Positions 1-8,288 of a stretch of 64,000 nt of DNA are shown here, piece after piece. The position numbers and the translations under genes were made by a program. Source of the stretch: Entomospira culicis. GTDB taxonomy: Bacteria > Spirochaetota > Spirochaetia > WRBN01. The stretch covers positions 565,433 to 629,432 of the forward strand of contig NZ_CP118181.1 of assembly GCF_028748145.1 (NCBI RefSeq). The letters run 5' to 3'. The notes below the pieces were generated by a model, which was not told the origin of the DNA, made no database searches, and saw only the letters and a list, made by a program, of their open reading frames with translations. Numbering within the stretch: the first letter of the stretch is position 1; the number at the start of each line of letters is the position of its first letter.

Positions 1-66
1 GATAACCTTATTCATTTGCTTCATTATCGGCAAAAAAGTGGATCTACATAAGGGGCATCCTTAGAT

Positions 67-1251
67 TTAGCTCTTATTCATCGAAGCAATGAGGACGGTG
101 GCAATCCAAGCACCACTTAAACTGCCGATATTAATTAGTATAAAAACAAACAAAGTGTGAAGAACTCGATTTTTATAATGTTTTTTAACATGAGGAAAAT
201 CATTGGTCATGCTTTCAAAATCACTTGCTCTGGGTTTACGCACCATTGCTTGTATGGTTGCGGCAACTAATCCTGCATTGAGCACGGGAATAAAACTGGT
301 AATGGGCGATAGCAGAGCACCGGCAAGAAGGGCTAAGGGGTGGGCAAGGGCAATTGTGCCGAGAAGCAATACAGGGGCAATATTAGCAATTGTCCATATT
401 TTAAATACCGAAAAGATATCAGCTTTTGATTCTTGATTACTGGCGACAAAGAGGATAAGCGCAAGCATTGCGATGGGAATAACGTAGGGAAGGAATTTAC
501 TAAAAGTAGATCTTGCTGGAATGTGTTCAAGTTCTGCAATATTAAATGTTTGACCATTCTCCATGGCGTGGATGTGCTCGATAATCCCACGCATGTGCCC
601 AGCACCCACTACAGCTAGACGTCGATTGCCTTTGGTGTGATAGATATGGTGGGCTAGATAAATGTCTCGTTCGTCAATGAGGACACTCTTGACTGAGGGG
701 AATTCTTTGCCTAGCTCCTCCATCATTTGGGAGAGAATGTCGTTATTTTTTAGAGATTCGATGTCGTTTTCATCGGCTTTGTCTTCTTTTACACCTAAAA
801 TGAGCGAGCTAAAAAGTTTGGTTTTTTGCCAAAAAGAGCTCATCGCCCAGACACGGCGCAGTGTAATACTCACTTTGCGATCCACTAGTGCGGGAGTAAT
901 TCCCATTGACTCCGCGATAAGCACAGCTTCTTTCATGTCACTACCAGGCGCAACACCTTGCTCATCGCCAATTTTTTTCTGGAAACTAGCAAGTGCCAAG
1001 TTGACGAGAAGGAGAAATCCTTGTTTTTTCTTAAGAATCGAGATGAGATCGCTCTCTTTCCACGCCTTTTCTTGGCGCATATTGGCTAAACGATCCGCGT
1101 CTATTTCGACACAAATGGCGTCCACTTGATATGTTTGCGCAACTTCGCGGACATCCTCCACGCTTCTGGCAGAGACGTGCGCTGTTCCTAGTAGATAGAT
1201 AGTGTCACCATTTTTTAAAGATAAAATTTCAAGTAAGGGGGTATCGCTCAT
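67..1251 (-). CDS. TraB/PrgY family membrane protein
   Basis: TraB-family protein (the family of enterococcal PrgY pheromone-shutdown proteins and animal TRABD), thought to be a membrane-anchored metal-dependent peptidase-like domain. The N-terminal domain carries the family hallmarks LLGTAHVS (GxxH), the acidic CVEIDADR stretch and a second VVGAGHMRG motif; the C-terminal ~130 residues hold four or so hydrophobic membrane segments. I chose the ATG at 1251 over an in-frame GTG at 1287 because AGGAAAG lies 5 bases upstream and the GTG start would overlap the upstream gene by 28 bases. It is last in a leftward series after the Nmad2-like gene. The family is clear; the substrate is unknown. Confidence 0.85.
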   Translation of the reverse strand: MSDTPLLEILSLKNGDTIYLLGTAHVSARSVEDVREVAQTYQVDAICVEIDADRLANMRQEKAWKESDLISILKKKQGFLLLVNLALASFQKKIGDEQGVAPGSDMKEAVLIAESMGITPALVDRKVSITLRRVWAMSSFWQKTKLFSSLILGVKEDKADENDIESLKNNDILSQMMEELGKEFPSVKSVLIDERDIYLAHHIYHTKGNRRLAVVGAGHMRGIIEHIHAMENGQTFNIAELEHIPARSTFSKFLPYVIPIAMLALILFVASNQESKADIFSVFKIWTIANIAPVLLLGTIALAHPLALLAGALLSPITSFIPVLNAGLVAATIQAMVRKPRASDFESMTNDFPHVKKHYKNRVLHTLFVFILINIGSLSGAWIATVLIASMNKS

Positions 1252-1259
1252 GGTCTTTC

Positions 1260-1919
1260 CTATAAAATTTTTGTTGTTTGTTGCCACGAGTCATCTTGGT
1301 CGGGCCAAATATGCGGTGGGGCGAGGATTAAATTTTCGGTAAGATTTAATTCATCGATATATTGTTGCAAAGAGGCTCTAAGCTCTTCGCTAAAGTTAGA
1401 TTTAAAACCTTGTCCCACCGTAAGTTCTTGCAAATTCTCTGGTAGAACGGGTGCTTGTTTCCCGTAATAAACATATCGAAAGGAGAGTAGGACATGTGGC
1501 GAGCTTAGGTCGCGCTTTTTCATTGCTTCATCGTTGCTGTGTACCGAGGGAATGGCTTTGTGTGTAAACGTTGATTGCGCATCTTTTTGATAAACATTGT
1601 CACCAACTTGAAAGATGTGGGGAAGGTTTGGCTCTAATTTGGGTTGTTTTTGTGGGTAGCGAAAAAAATAGTCGTGATGCGAGAGTATCTCTGAAATTTG
1701 TGCAAGATAGAGCACGCGGTTATGTCCGGTTTTGTCTTTTCGCGTTAATCCCACTAACCATAGTGTGTGATTGGGATTGTTTATGTTGTATTTAGCGATA
1801 GCTGTGCGCATCGTCGGCTTGCACCATGGCAAGGAGAGGACTCCCCAGAATGGGTTTGGGGAGTATCCATTATCTTGAGCTACAATATAACTATATACTT
1901 TGTCAATAGAAGCAATCAC
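1260..1919 (-). CDS. Nmad2-like protein (nucleotide-modification-associated domain 2)
   Basis: 219-residue soluble protein. The N-terminus (YSYIVAQDNGYSPNPFWG, then a CKP motif), the later GDNVY and the central FRYVYYG resemble the Nmad2 domain, which Iyer, Aravind and colleagues defined next to DNA base-modification genes. The domain may act in making or recognising modified nucleotides, but no activity is established here. The start is a GTG overlapping the TAG of the upstream lipoprotein gene (TAGTG), with AAGGACG upstream, so translation is probably coupled. No modification genes are visible beside it; the neighbours are a BMP lipoprotein and a TraB protein. The assignment rests on remembered motif similarity. 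Confidence 0.65.
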   Translation of the reverse strand: MIASIDKVYSYIVAQDNGYSPNPFWGVLSLPWCKPTMRTAIAKYNINNPNHTLWLVGLTRKDKTGHNRVLYLAQISEILSHHDYFFRYPQKQPKLEPNLPHIFQVGDNVYQKDAQSTFTHKAIPSVHSNDEAMKKRDLSSPHVLLSFRYVYYGKQAPVLPENLQELTVGQGFKSNFSEELRASLQQYIDELNLTENLILAPPHIWPDQDDSWQQTTKIL

Positions 1920-3037
1920 TAGTCGTCCTTGGCGTCGGTGGTGTAGTTGGCAATAAGACCGGCTTTTTGCACCTGTGATAGGGTGGTGTATACGGTAATG
2001 TCTCGATTGCGAATTTGCTCTTTAAGCGCTTTAACTTTGAGAAGAAGATCCTCCGATAACGCGATGGTGTTGCTTTGGCTGAAGCCCACTCCATCATTAT
2101 CCAGATCGTATATTGCTTGCCCATAGTGGAAGATATCGCGTTCGAGATCGAAGAGCGTACTGTAAACAGCAGCATCGGCATTTTTCATGGCAGAGGTAAG
2201 TACGACGCTATGACCATCGGGCATGAGACCTTCTATATATTGGTCAGAATCGACACCAATAGCCCAAAGAATGCGACCACTCTGATAGCTTTCTTTAATT
2301 TGCGCAATGGTGCCGTTACCAGTAGGTCCTGCGGCACTAAATATCGCGTACAAATTGGGGTATTGATTGATCCATTGACCGGTCATGGTTTTTGCTTTGG
2401 CGGGATTTGCCCAGTCATCGGCATAATAACTCAAGATGGTAACATTATTGCCTAGCACATGCTTGATCCCTTGAAGATACCCCATTTCGAAGCGAGTAAT
2501 TACGCCACCAGGCATTCCCCCAATGAAGCCGAAGACGGGATTCTCAATACCATCTTCTTGAGATTTATATGCGACAAGTGCACCAACAAGAAAGGCGGAT
2601 TGTTCATCGGCGAAGTGGGCAGATTTTACGTTGGGTAGACCAAAATCTGGTCCATCGATGAGGAGATATTTTTGTTGAGGATTGAGCTGGGCGATACGCT
2701 CTACTGCATCGATAAAGTTGAAGCCTGCCACTACGATAAGTGAACGATCTTCATCGGTGGCAATACTCAAATTACCATCCATTTGAGCGAGATTAGGCGT
2801 AACCATATAGGAGTAATGCACGCCTTCTTTCCCGTTAAACTCACTGTAAAAGCGATTAATTCCACGCCAAGTAGAGGCGTTAAAAGAGTTGTCATCTACC
2901 CCGCCAGCCTCGGTAATATGAATGACGGTAGGGACTTCTTTTCCTAGGGAAACTTTCTCGTTGTTTTGTGGTTTAGGACAAGCGACAAAGGATAACCCTA
3001 AGGCTAAAAAAGCGAACAATTTTGCATAAGTATTCAT
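1919..3037 (-). CDS. BMP family lipoprotein (PnrA/TmpC-like substrate-binding protein)
   Basis: Exported lipoprotein of the basic membrane protein family, the periplasmic binding component of nucleoside-type ABC importers (Treponema TmpC/PnrA, Borrelia BmpA-D). The signal peptide starts at MNTYAKLF and ends with a loose spirochaete lipobox (LSFVAC, lipidated Cys about residue 21). Family features follow: VIHITEAGGVDDNSFNAS near the N-terminus, VVAGFNFIDAVERIA, and GFIGGMPGGVITRFEMGYLQGI. I chose the ATG at 3037 because GAGAGG lies 7 bases upstream; a TTG five codons earlier lies before that site. No ABC ATPase or permease is adjacent, so the transporter must be encoded elsewhere. It follows flgG after a 48-base gap. 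Confidence 0.9.
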   Translation of the reverse strand: MNTYAKLFAFLALGLSFVACPKPQNNEKVSLGKEVPTVIHITEAGGVDDNSFNASTWRGINRFYSEFNGKEGVHYSYMVTPNLAQMDGNLSIATDEDRSLIVVAGFNFIDAVERIAQLNPQQKYLLIDGPDFGLPNVKSAHFADEQSAFLVGALVAYKSQEDGIENPVFGFIGGMPGGVITRFEMGYLQGIKHVLGNNVTILSYYADDWANPAKAKTMTGQWINQYPNLYAIFSAAGPTGNGTIAQIKESYQSGRILWAIGVDSDQYIEGLMPDGHSVVLTSAMKNADAAVYSTLFDLERDIFHYGQAIYDLDNDGVGFSQSNTIALSEDLLLKVKALKEQIRNRDITVYTTLSQVQKAGLIANYTTDAKDD

Positions 3038-3085
3038 GATAAAACCTCTCAAAATAAGATATTATAGATAGGCTGGCTGTTCACT

Positions 3086-3880
3086 TTATCGCTTGAGCTG
3101 TACGGCGGTTCCAAGCATATTATCGCTGGTTTGGATGGTTTTAGAGTTGAATTCGTAGGCGCGTTGAGCCACAATGAGGGATACCATCTCTTCGATGCTA
3201 CTGACAGCGGACATTTCTAGGAATTTATGTTGAATTCGACCCATGCCATCCCTGCCGGGTTGTCCTGCAATGAACTCTCCGGAGGCGGGCGTCTCTTTGA
3301 AGAGGTTCTCGCCAATGGAGCTTAGTCCTGCGGGATTGACAAAACGATAGAGTTCCAGTTGCCCAACGACCACAGGATCGGGGATATTGGGCAGGCGTAC
3401 ACTGGCTTCTCCAGTGGTGCTGATCGTGAAGCTATCGAGAATTGCCTCTTCGGGGAGGATAATCTCGGGGGCAACGCGATAACCTTGGCTAGTAACGAGT
3501 TGGGCATCGGCATCGATTTTTAGGCTACCGTCGCGGGTGTATGAGTAGGTACCATCTTGCATCATGACACGTAAAAATCCTTCACCGTCAATGGCGAGAT
3601 CGCTGACATTGCCCGTTGCTTGAAGGCTGCCTTGCTTAAACATGCGTTGGGTGGCGGCTACTTTGGAGCCATGACCAACTTGAGTAGCAAGTGGGCGCAC
3701 CGTTTCGTCTGTAGCGGGGGAGCCGGCAAGTTGTTGGGTTTGGTAGAGCAGATCTTCAAACTCGGCACGCATTGGTTTGTAGCCGGTGGTATTAACGTTA
3801 GCCAAGTTATTGGCGATGGTATCGATATTGTATTGTTGACTATTCATGCCACTGGCACCAGTCCAAAGCGAACGCATCAT
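3086..3880 (-). CDS. flgG: flagellar basal-body distal rod protein FlgG
   Basis: Distal rod subunit of the flagellar basal body, secreted through the flagellar export apparatus into the periplasm. Read from the ATG at 3880 (MMRSLWTGASGM) the protein has 264 residues, the usual FlgG length. It shows the N-terminal rod motif (NNLANVNTTGYKPMRAEFEDLLY), the central flagellar hook/basal-body region (LAIDGEGFLRV) and the C-terminal helix (SSIEEMVSLIVAQRAYEFNSKTIQTSD, ending LKR). A longer TTG start at 3964 is in frame but not expected for the family; AAAGGAG lies about 11 bases before the chosen ATG. A possible promoter (TTGACT, 17 bp, GATGAT) lies in the divergent spacer. No flgF is visible next to it. 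Confidence 0.95.
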   Translation of the reverse strand: MMRSLWTGASGMNSQQYNIDTIANNLANVNTTGYKPMRAEFEDLLYQTQQLAGSPATDETVRPLATQVGHGSKVAATQRMFKQGSLQATGNVSDLAIDGEGFLRVMMQDGTYSYTRDGSLKIDADAQLVTSQGYRVAPEIILPEEAILDSFTISTTGEASVRLPNIPDPVVVGQLELYRFVNPAGLSSIGENLFKETPASGEFIAGQPGRDGMGRIQHKFLEMSAVSSIEEMVSLIVAQRAYEFNSKTIQTSDNMLGTAVQLKR

Positions 3881-3986
3881 AAGCTGATTAGCTCCTTTTG
3901 AGAGATTTTTCCTATCTTTATCATCGACGAAATAGCCAAAAAAGTCAAGTCTTTTTTTTGACAATGAAGAAAATAGCGGGGAAACT

Positions 3987-4015
3987 TTGACATCTTTCTT
4001 TTATTATGGTATAAT
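3987..4015 (+). promoter_or_regulatory. sigma70-type promoter, leaderless arrangement
   Basis: Perfect -35 TTGACA (3987-3992) and perfect -10 TATAAT (4010-4015), 17 bp apart. The -10 ends 6 bases before the ATG at 4022, so transcription should start at or next to the start codon. Confidence 0.8.
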
Positions 4016-4021
4016 GGGGAT

Positions 4022-4990
4022 ATGGTGAGGATGATGAGTCGCTTTGGAGCGATGCTGTTGTGGCTATTTTTTGTGCCGATGCTCTGGGCTAATGATAGAT
4101 ATATTGTTGCGGTGGGTGCGCAGGAGATTACGATTTTTTCGCAATCAGGCGAACGTATCATGCGTATTCAGCCACATTTTAGCCGTATTTTGCGCACGCA
4201 ATACCAAAATGGGCGTCCTGCACATGAGCGCCTTGAACAACGAAATCTTGCGCCATTTCCGTGGTTTTTTGCGCCAGATGGTGGATTTTTCTCTTTTAGT
4301 ACGACACGTTCTCTTACATATTATAATAACCTAGAAGAGGCGAATGAGTATCAGGTTCTCTTTTATCCACAAGATATTTTACAGGTGATAAGTCAGGAGT
4401 TGCTCCTGATTCGCTACAAAAATCGTCCTGCGCTGTGGCAACGAAGCACCAATACTATAGAGGAACTCCCCTTTAACTTACCCGATTTGCATGAACTTGC
4501 CATGCGTGAAATTATTTATAGCCCTTCGCAACAATTGCTTGCTAGTACGCACATGGAGCGTCTCGATTATTATACCAATCCGGCACTAGGGACAATTGCC
4601 AGTCAGCGAGCATATACGATACAGCTCCAGTCACGAGGTACTCAGCCCATAGTTATTCCCGCTGGGGCGCACATATATTACGATCAAGTAAGCGAGCATA
4701 TCTACTTTTTTTTTGAAAAGCGTCTTCATCATATCTCTTTATTAGACAAAAAGATAACTTCAACAAATATCGTCTTTAATAATATACTTACCTCGGTGGC
4801 AGGAGCATGGCGTACGCCAGCTGTATTACCGATGGGTAATGATCAGTATCTTATTTGGCATCATATGCCGTACGCGCAAGCATCTACTGCGCAGTTGGCG
4901 CTCTATGACGGCAAGAGTGGCGATCTCTTACAGCAATGGCCTGTTGCGGGTGAGCAAGGAGAACTTTTCTTCATCAAGGAGCTCCCTTAA
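4022..4990 (+). CDS. secreted protein of unknown function
   Basis: 322-residue protein with a clear signal peptide (hydrophobic core LLWLFFVPMLWA, likely cleavage before NDRYIV). The rest is rich in beta-strand-like segments with repeated aromatic residues and could form a propeller-like periplasmic domain, but I recognise no family. The start could be the ATG at 4022, directly under a perfect promoter that would give a leaderless mRNA, or the ATG pair at 4031/4034, which has weak purine tracts upstream. Its stop overlaps the start of the next gene (TAATG), so the two are translated together and probably act together. Confidence 0.7.
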   Translation: MVRMMSRFGAMLLWLFFVPMLWANDRYIVAVGAQEITIFSQSGERIMRIQPHFSRILRTQYQNGRPAHERLEQRNLAPFPWFFAPDGGFFSFSTTRSLTYYNNLEEANEYQVLFYPQDILQVISQELLLIRYKNRPALWQRSTNTIEELPFNLPDLHELAMREIIYSPSQQLLASTHMERLDYYTNPALGTIASQRAYTIQLQSRGTQPIVIPAGAHIYYDQVSEHIYFFFEKRLHHISLLDKKITSTNIVFNNILTSVAGAWRTPAVLPMGNDQYLIWHHMPYAQASTAQLALYDGKSGDLLQQWPVAGEQGELFFIKELP

Positions 4991-5676
4991 TGCGTTATCT
5001 ATTAGGTTATTTTGTCTCGATTGTTTTCGCGTCCTCGCTCTTTGCGCAACAAATTTTCGTGCCTTTAGAGCATGATTTTGTCCTTTTCGATTTGGATAAA
5101 ATGAAGATTGTCTATGAATTTAATTATAAAAAAAATCCTTTTGGCGTACGCCCTGCTATCTCTAGCGATGGCGTATATCTTTATTATACAAAAAGATTTA
5201 TGAATAATAAGTCGCTTTATCAGCGTCATATTGCTACGGGGCAAGAGCGCGAAATTCTAGCCCCGCAACCTTTTCACGGCTTTCGTCTTATCTCTGATAG
5301 TAGAATTCTTCTGGATAATAATATTACCCTCACCCTCGACAATGTGACCTCTACGGCGCTGGCCTCGCATGCGCTGCAGCCATTGTCCATTTTACATCCG
5401 CGCAACCGTCTTGGTTATGGTGAGGATGAGTATTTTCTGCCTACCCACGGAGGGGAAATTTTAGAAGGCTATTTACTGATCGATCGGCAACAGTTGCTGA
5501 TTAATTACTATTTTGCAGGACAGCAACGCGCGCAGGGCTATTATCAGTGGTATCTTTTTGACTTATCGACAGCAAGGTTAATGATTCTCCCTTCTTTGCG
5601 AGGTAGCGCTTCTTTATCGGGCGGGGGTGCTAGTATGAATGAGCGCCCCGCGATCGCTTATATTAAACGGCGTTGA
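4990..5676 (+). CDS. secreted protein of unknown function
   Basis: 228-residue protein with an N-terminal signal peptide (MRYLLGYFVSIVFASSLFA, cleavage near QQIF). The mature part starts IFVPLEHDFVLFDLDKMKIVYEF and continues with short beta-like repeats, similar in style to the protein upstream; both may be periplasmic beta-propeller-like proteins. The ATG overlaps the upstream stop codon by one base, which indicates translational coupling. No known family recognised. Confidence 0.7.
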   Translation: MRYLLGYFVSIVFASSLFAQQIFVPLEHDFVLFDLDKMKIVYEFNYKKNPFGVRPAISSDGVYLYYTKRFMNNKSLYQRHIATGQEREILAPQPFHGFRLISDSRILLDNNITLTLDNVTSTALASHALQPLSILHPRNRLGYGEDEYFLPTHGGEILEGYLLIDRQQLLINYYFAGQQRAQGYYQWYLFDLSTARLMILPSLRGSASLSGGGASMNERPAIAYIKRR

Positions 5677-5694
5677 CGGATTTTTGGTTGCGTT

Positions 5695-6453
5695 ATGCTC
5701 GATCACTTACGTTACAATCCTGATTTTCCAGAACAGTTAATTGCGCAAGCAACCTGCCCGATTTTTCGTCAAGCGTTGGATGTCTACCTCGATCCACGTG
5801 TCAGTGTGGGCTATGCCGAGGCGTCGATTCGTCATTGGCAGTATCACGCGCATCAGCTTATCGATCAACTGGCACACGATACCTATCGTTTTTCTGAAGA
5901 TTTTTGTATCTACGCACAAGAAGATCTCGATAGTATGATTGTGGATAGCGACTATCCTAGGATTACCGCGGATCTTTATATCGATCTACGCGAGCTTTTG
6001 TTACGTTGGAATATTGCAGAAGATATCGCTAGAGGTATTGTCAAACGCGTTGAGCAACGTGTGGCGGGGCATCGTAAATATCGAAATGTATCAAGAATAA
6101 AGATATTTTTTAAGGAAGAGATTATCGCCACGTTACCTCGTAAGGAGCAACCCTATCACCTTATTCGCCCGCCCATTCCGAGCGACAGGGATATTTTAGC
6201 ATATATTCGCCCGCTCTATATCACGATTCATCCGCTGGAAGTGGAAATTCCTCAGATTTACATCTCATTTAGCTGTGCATGGGATGAGGAGTATGGCTTA
6301 GCGTGGATTATACGCGGAGATAAAATCCTCTATGTAGGCAGTGATCGTAAATTACAACCATGGGCAAGCGAGGAGAGCTTTTCTATCCTAGAAGGGAATT
6401 ATGCTTACGGCAACTTCTTGCTAAAACACGAAATACCTGATTTGCGTGAGTAG
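5695..6453 (+). CDS. hypothetical cytoplasmic protein
   Basis: 252-residue soluble protein with no signal peptide or membrane segment. It is rich in Tyr, His, Asp and Arg and has a mostly helical N-terminal half (DPRVSVGYAEASIRHWQYHAHQLIDQLA). It follows two secreted-protein genes after 18 bases, in the same direction and probably in the same transcript. The upstream ribosome site is weak. I do not recognise the family. Confidence 0.65.
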   Translation: MLDHLRYNPDFPEQLIAQATCPIFRQALDVYLDPRVSVGYAEASIRHWQYHAHQLIDQLAHDTYRFSEDFCIYAQEDLDSMIVDSDYPRITADLYIDLRELLLRWNIAEDIARGIVKRVEQRVAGHRKYRNVSRIKIFFKEEIIATLPRKEQPYHLIRPPIPSDRDILAYIRPLYITIHPLEVEIPQIYISFSCAWDEEYGLAWIIRGDKILYVGSDRKLQPWASEESFSILEGNYAYGNFLLKHEIPDLRE

Positions 6454-6454
6454 T

Positions 6455-6967
6455 TTAGGATGCATTCTCCTCTTCTTGCTGAGGGGGGAGAATGGGGGCG
6501 CCTTTTGTCTTGGTGATGCGATCGGGTTTGCCGGTAAAGAAGAGCTTTGCTTCGGATAGATTGAATTCTTTCGGTATGGTAAAGCGAATCTCGATGGTCA
6601 TATTTCTGGTGCCGTCAAGCGTAGGGGTAATATTAAATTGAGAGATTGACTTGTATTTTTTTTGATTATGATCGCGTATTTCAAAAAAGTAGCGGGTATC
6701 TCTGCCGATTTGCCAATAATTAGAGATAGAAATGTTTCCGCTTATATTATAATCTGATCCAACACGCACGGTTAGGCGTAATTGATCTTTTTTCCCTTTG
6801 TCGATAAGTTCATATTCTTCTACAAAAAAGTAGCGATGCTTATCGACATGTACCGCGCCATCGGGCAAGGAAGCAACGCCTTCTTTACTGATATTGATGC
6901 CTAAGCTAGAGACCAGCGAGGTTAGTAGGAGAAAAAATGGAATCAGGAGAACAACGTGCTTTTTCAT
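6455..6967 (-). CDS. secreted hypothetical protein
   Basis: 170-residue protein with a classic signal peptide (MKKHVVLLIPFFLLLTSLVSSLG). The mature portion alternates polar and hydrophobic residues (RLTVRVGSDYNISGNISISNYW) as in an all-beta periplasmic domain, and ends in a Pro/Glu-rich tail. It is convergent with the preceding rightward gene, one base apart, so any terminator must lie within the coding ends. No family recognised. Confidence 0.65.
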   Translation of the reverse strand: MKKHVVLLIPFFLLLTSLVSSLGINISKEGVASLPDGAVHVDKHRYFFVEEYELIDKGKKDQLRLTVRVGSDYNISGNISISNYWQIGRDTRYFFEIRDHNQKKYKSISQFNITPTLDGTRNMTIEIRFTIPKEFNLSEAKLFFTGKPDRITKTKGAPILPPQQEEENAS

Positions 6968-7009
6968 TCTTTTATTATAGCCTATCTTGTTGATTTACGC
7001 AAGAATTTT

Positions 7010-7675
7010 TTAATAAAAAAAGGTAACTGTGAGGTTGTAGATAATATGCGTCCAAGCTACGCTGTGCAGGCTCATGCCTCGACGAAAACCAAACCAGAAG
7101 ATCATGCCAAGAATAAAGGTGAAGAAGAAGGCGAGAATTCCTTGATAGAGATGCATGCTAGCAAAGATGATCTGCCAGATTACGCCGATGAGGAGGGGAT
7201 GCTTTTTGCTAAAAGAGATAGGTAAAAGGCGGAAAAGAAGTTCTTCGCTATAGCCAACAAGAATCATCATGAAGACAAAAAGCGCCGGATAGAGATGTCG
7301 CATGCGTTGAAAGAGTATTCCAGCGGGATTTTCAGCAAGCTCTGGAGGGATAACGAAACCACTAAGCAAAGTCAGCAGGAGAGATGCTCCTAAAAGGAGG
7401 AAAACGCCCTTCCATTGAAGGCGAAAATCGGTAAAGGCATACACCATTTTGGGTTGTAACGCTATGGCGATACCCAAAAAGACGATAAATTGAATGATAG
7501 AAATGATTAAGTATACAAGAACAAATCCGTCATGATGCAGATACAAAGAGATATCTTCCATGGCGCCTGTATACCAACTATAGATACTTAGAAATGAGAA
7601 GAGACCAACGAAGATGATGGCGAGAATGAAACGAAGTGTGCCTAGTTTTGTTGTGTGATAGTCGATAGATTGCAT
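7010..7675 (-). CDS. CPBP family intramembrane metalloprotease
   Basis: Membrane protein with about eight hydrophobic segments and the Abi/CPBP (Rce1-like) motifs: EELLFR (paired catalytic Glu and Arg), FASMH (second-motif His) and a C-terminal HIIYN. CPBP enzymes cleave substrates within the membrane; the target here is unknown. The in-frame region extends upstream to 7933, but the ATG at 7675 (MQSIDYH) is preferred. A consensus promoter (TTGACA, 17 bp, GATAAT) ends 6 bases before it, and a promoter for the divergent gene shares the same 80-base spacer. That gives 221 residues, a normal size for the family. Translation would be leaderless. Confidence 0.8.
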   Translation of the reverse strand: MQSIDYHTTKLGTLRFILAIIFVGLFSFLSIYSWYTGAMEDISLYLHHDGFVLVYLIISIIQFIVFLGIAIALQPKMVYAFTDFRLQWKGVFLLLGASLLLTLLSGFVIPPELAENPAGILFQRMRHLYPALFVFMMILVGYSEELLFRLLPISFSKKHPLLIGVIWQIIFASMHLYQGILAFFFTFILGMIFWFGFRRGMSLHSVAWTHIIYNLTVTFFY

Positions 7676-7681
7676 CTTCTT

Positions 7682-7710
7682 ATTATCTATAATGGGAGTA
7701 GTTTTGTCAA
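7682..7710 (-). promoter_or_regulatory. promoter of the CPBP protease gene, leaderless arrangement
   Basis: On the minus strand, TTGACA (7705-7710), a 17 bp spacer and GATAAT (7682-7687), then 6 bases to the ATG at 7675. This decides the start codon of the protease gene. Confidence 0.7.
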
Positions 7711-7718
7711 GCGCCCTC

Positions 7719-7747
7719 TTGATTAAATTCTTCATCTCTGCTTTACT
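7719..7747 (+). promoter_or_regulatory. promoter of the small HNH-like gene, leaderless arrangement
   Basis: TTGATT (7719-7724), 17 bp, TTTACT (7742-7747), then 6 bases to a GTG start at 7754. It is weaker than the others but has the same geometry; it is divergent from the CPBP promoter. Confidence 0.45.
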
Positions 7748-7753
7748 ATAGGC

Positions 7754-8182
7754 GTGTTTGAGTGGTTTTTGCGTAAAACAAAACGGGGAGATTTCCTCAT
7801 TAATGCCTGTGATAGCAGTAAAGATAAGGTGTGGGTGGGCTGGCTTAAGCAGTGGATGCAACGGTTCGGCATGAAGCAAGCGCCTCTTTGTGCGGTGGCA
7901 GAGTGTGGCAAGCTTGCGACAACTGGGGCGCATGTTCGGCTAATGCGTCGTCGGCATGAATTTTCGCTCATTTATATTGTGCCGATGTGTACGGGTTGTA
8001 ACAATCGCACGGGAGTGGCAGGCTCGCCTCCCCCTAAGATGCGTGCGCGCTCGGGCGTGCTTTTGATGGAGAGTAATCTTAAAAACACCTGTCGCTATCG
8101 ATGCAAAAATAGCTGTAAATTTAAGCAAAAACGTCAACACTGGTGGCAACGTCTCTTTGGCTATCCAGCTAAAAAGGGGTAA
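7754..8182 (+). CDS. small zinc-binding HNH-like protein
   Basis: 142-residue protein with a treble-clef-like core: SSKDxxWxxWLKQW, then CxxxxCGKLATTGAH, then YIVPMCTGCNN. Small proteins of this pattern (C-x4-C, GAH, P-x-C-x2-CN) are widespread and resemble HNH nuclease or zinc-finger folds; no function is established. The C-terminal 40 residues are very basic with more Cys (CRYRCKNSCKFKQKRQ), suggesting nucleic-acid binding. A GTG start at 7754 fits a promoter ending 6 bases upstream. A related gene sits inside the cas operon at 16944-17225, which shares the SSKD, LAT-G-H and YI-P-C-x2-CN motifs. Confidence 0.6.
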   Translation: MFEWFLRKTKRGDFLINACDSSKDKVWVGWLKQWMQRFGMKQAPLCAVAECGKLATTGAHVRLMRRRHEFSLIYIVPMCTGCNNRTGVAGSPPPKMRARSGVLLMESNLKNTCRYRCKNSCKFKQKRQHWWQRLFGYPAKKG

Positions 8183-8210
8183 TTTCTCTCTTATCGAAGG
8201 AAAAGAGTGG

Positions 8211-8238
8211 TTGACAATTGGCTCTTTGATGGTATAAT
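8211..8238 (+). promoter_or_regulatory. promoter of the kdg operon
   Basis: TTGACA (8211-8216), 16 bp, perfect TATAAT (8233-8238). The -10 lies inside a palindromic operator, so the promoter is strong but probably repressed by default. The leader is about 45 bases and ends in GGGAGGGG before the kdgF ATG. Confidence 0.8.
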
Positions 8239-8250
8239 GAATTATACCAT
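8229..8250. promoter_or_regulatory. palindromic operator over the kdg -10 box
   Basis: Perfect inverted repeat ATGGTATAAT-GA-ATTATACCAT (10 bp arms, 2 bp centre), covering the whole -10 hexamer and the start region. The TGGTAT...ATACCA half-sites resemble operators of GntR-family uronate regulators (UxuR/FadR subfamily). The regulator gene is not in this window. Confidence 0.75.
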
Positions 8251-8288
8251 CGATGCTAAATGTTAGCAAATAGGGAGGGGAAAAAAAG

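Noticed and set aside
3881-3964. Longer flgG start (TTG at 3964)
   Set aside because: FlgG proteins begin at MMRSLWTGASGM; the extension is unlike the family.
7754-7933. N-terminal extension of the CPBP protease to 7933 on the minus strand
   Set aside because: The extension has no membrane or family features and would run through the divergent gene and both promoters.
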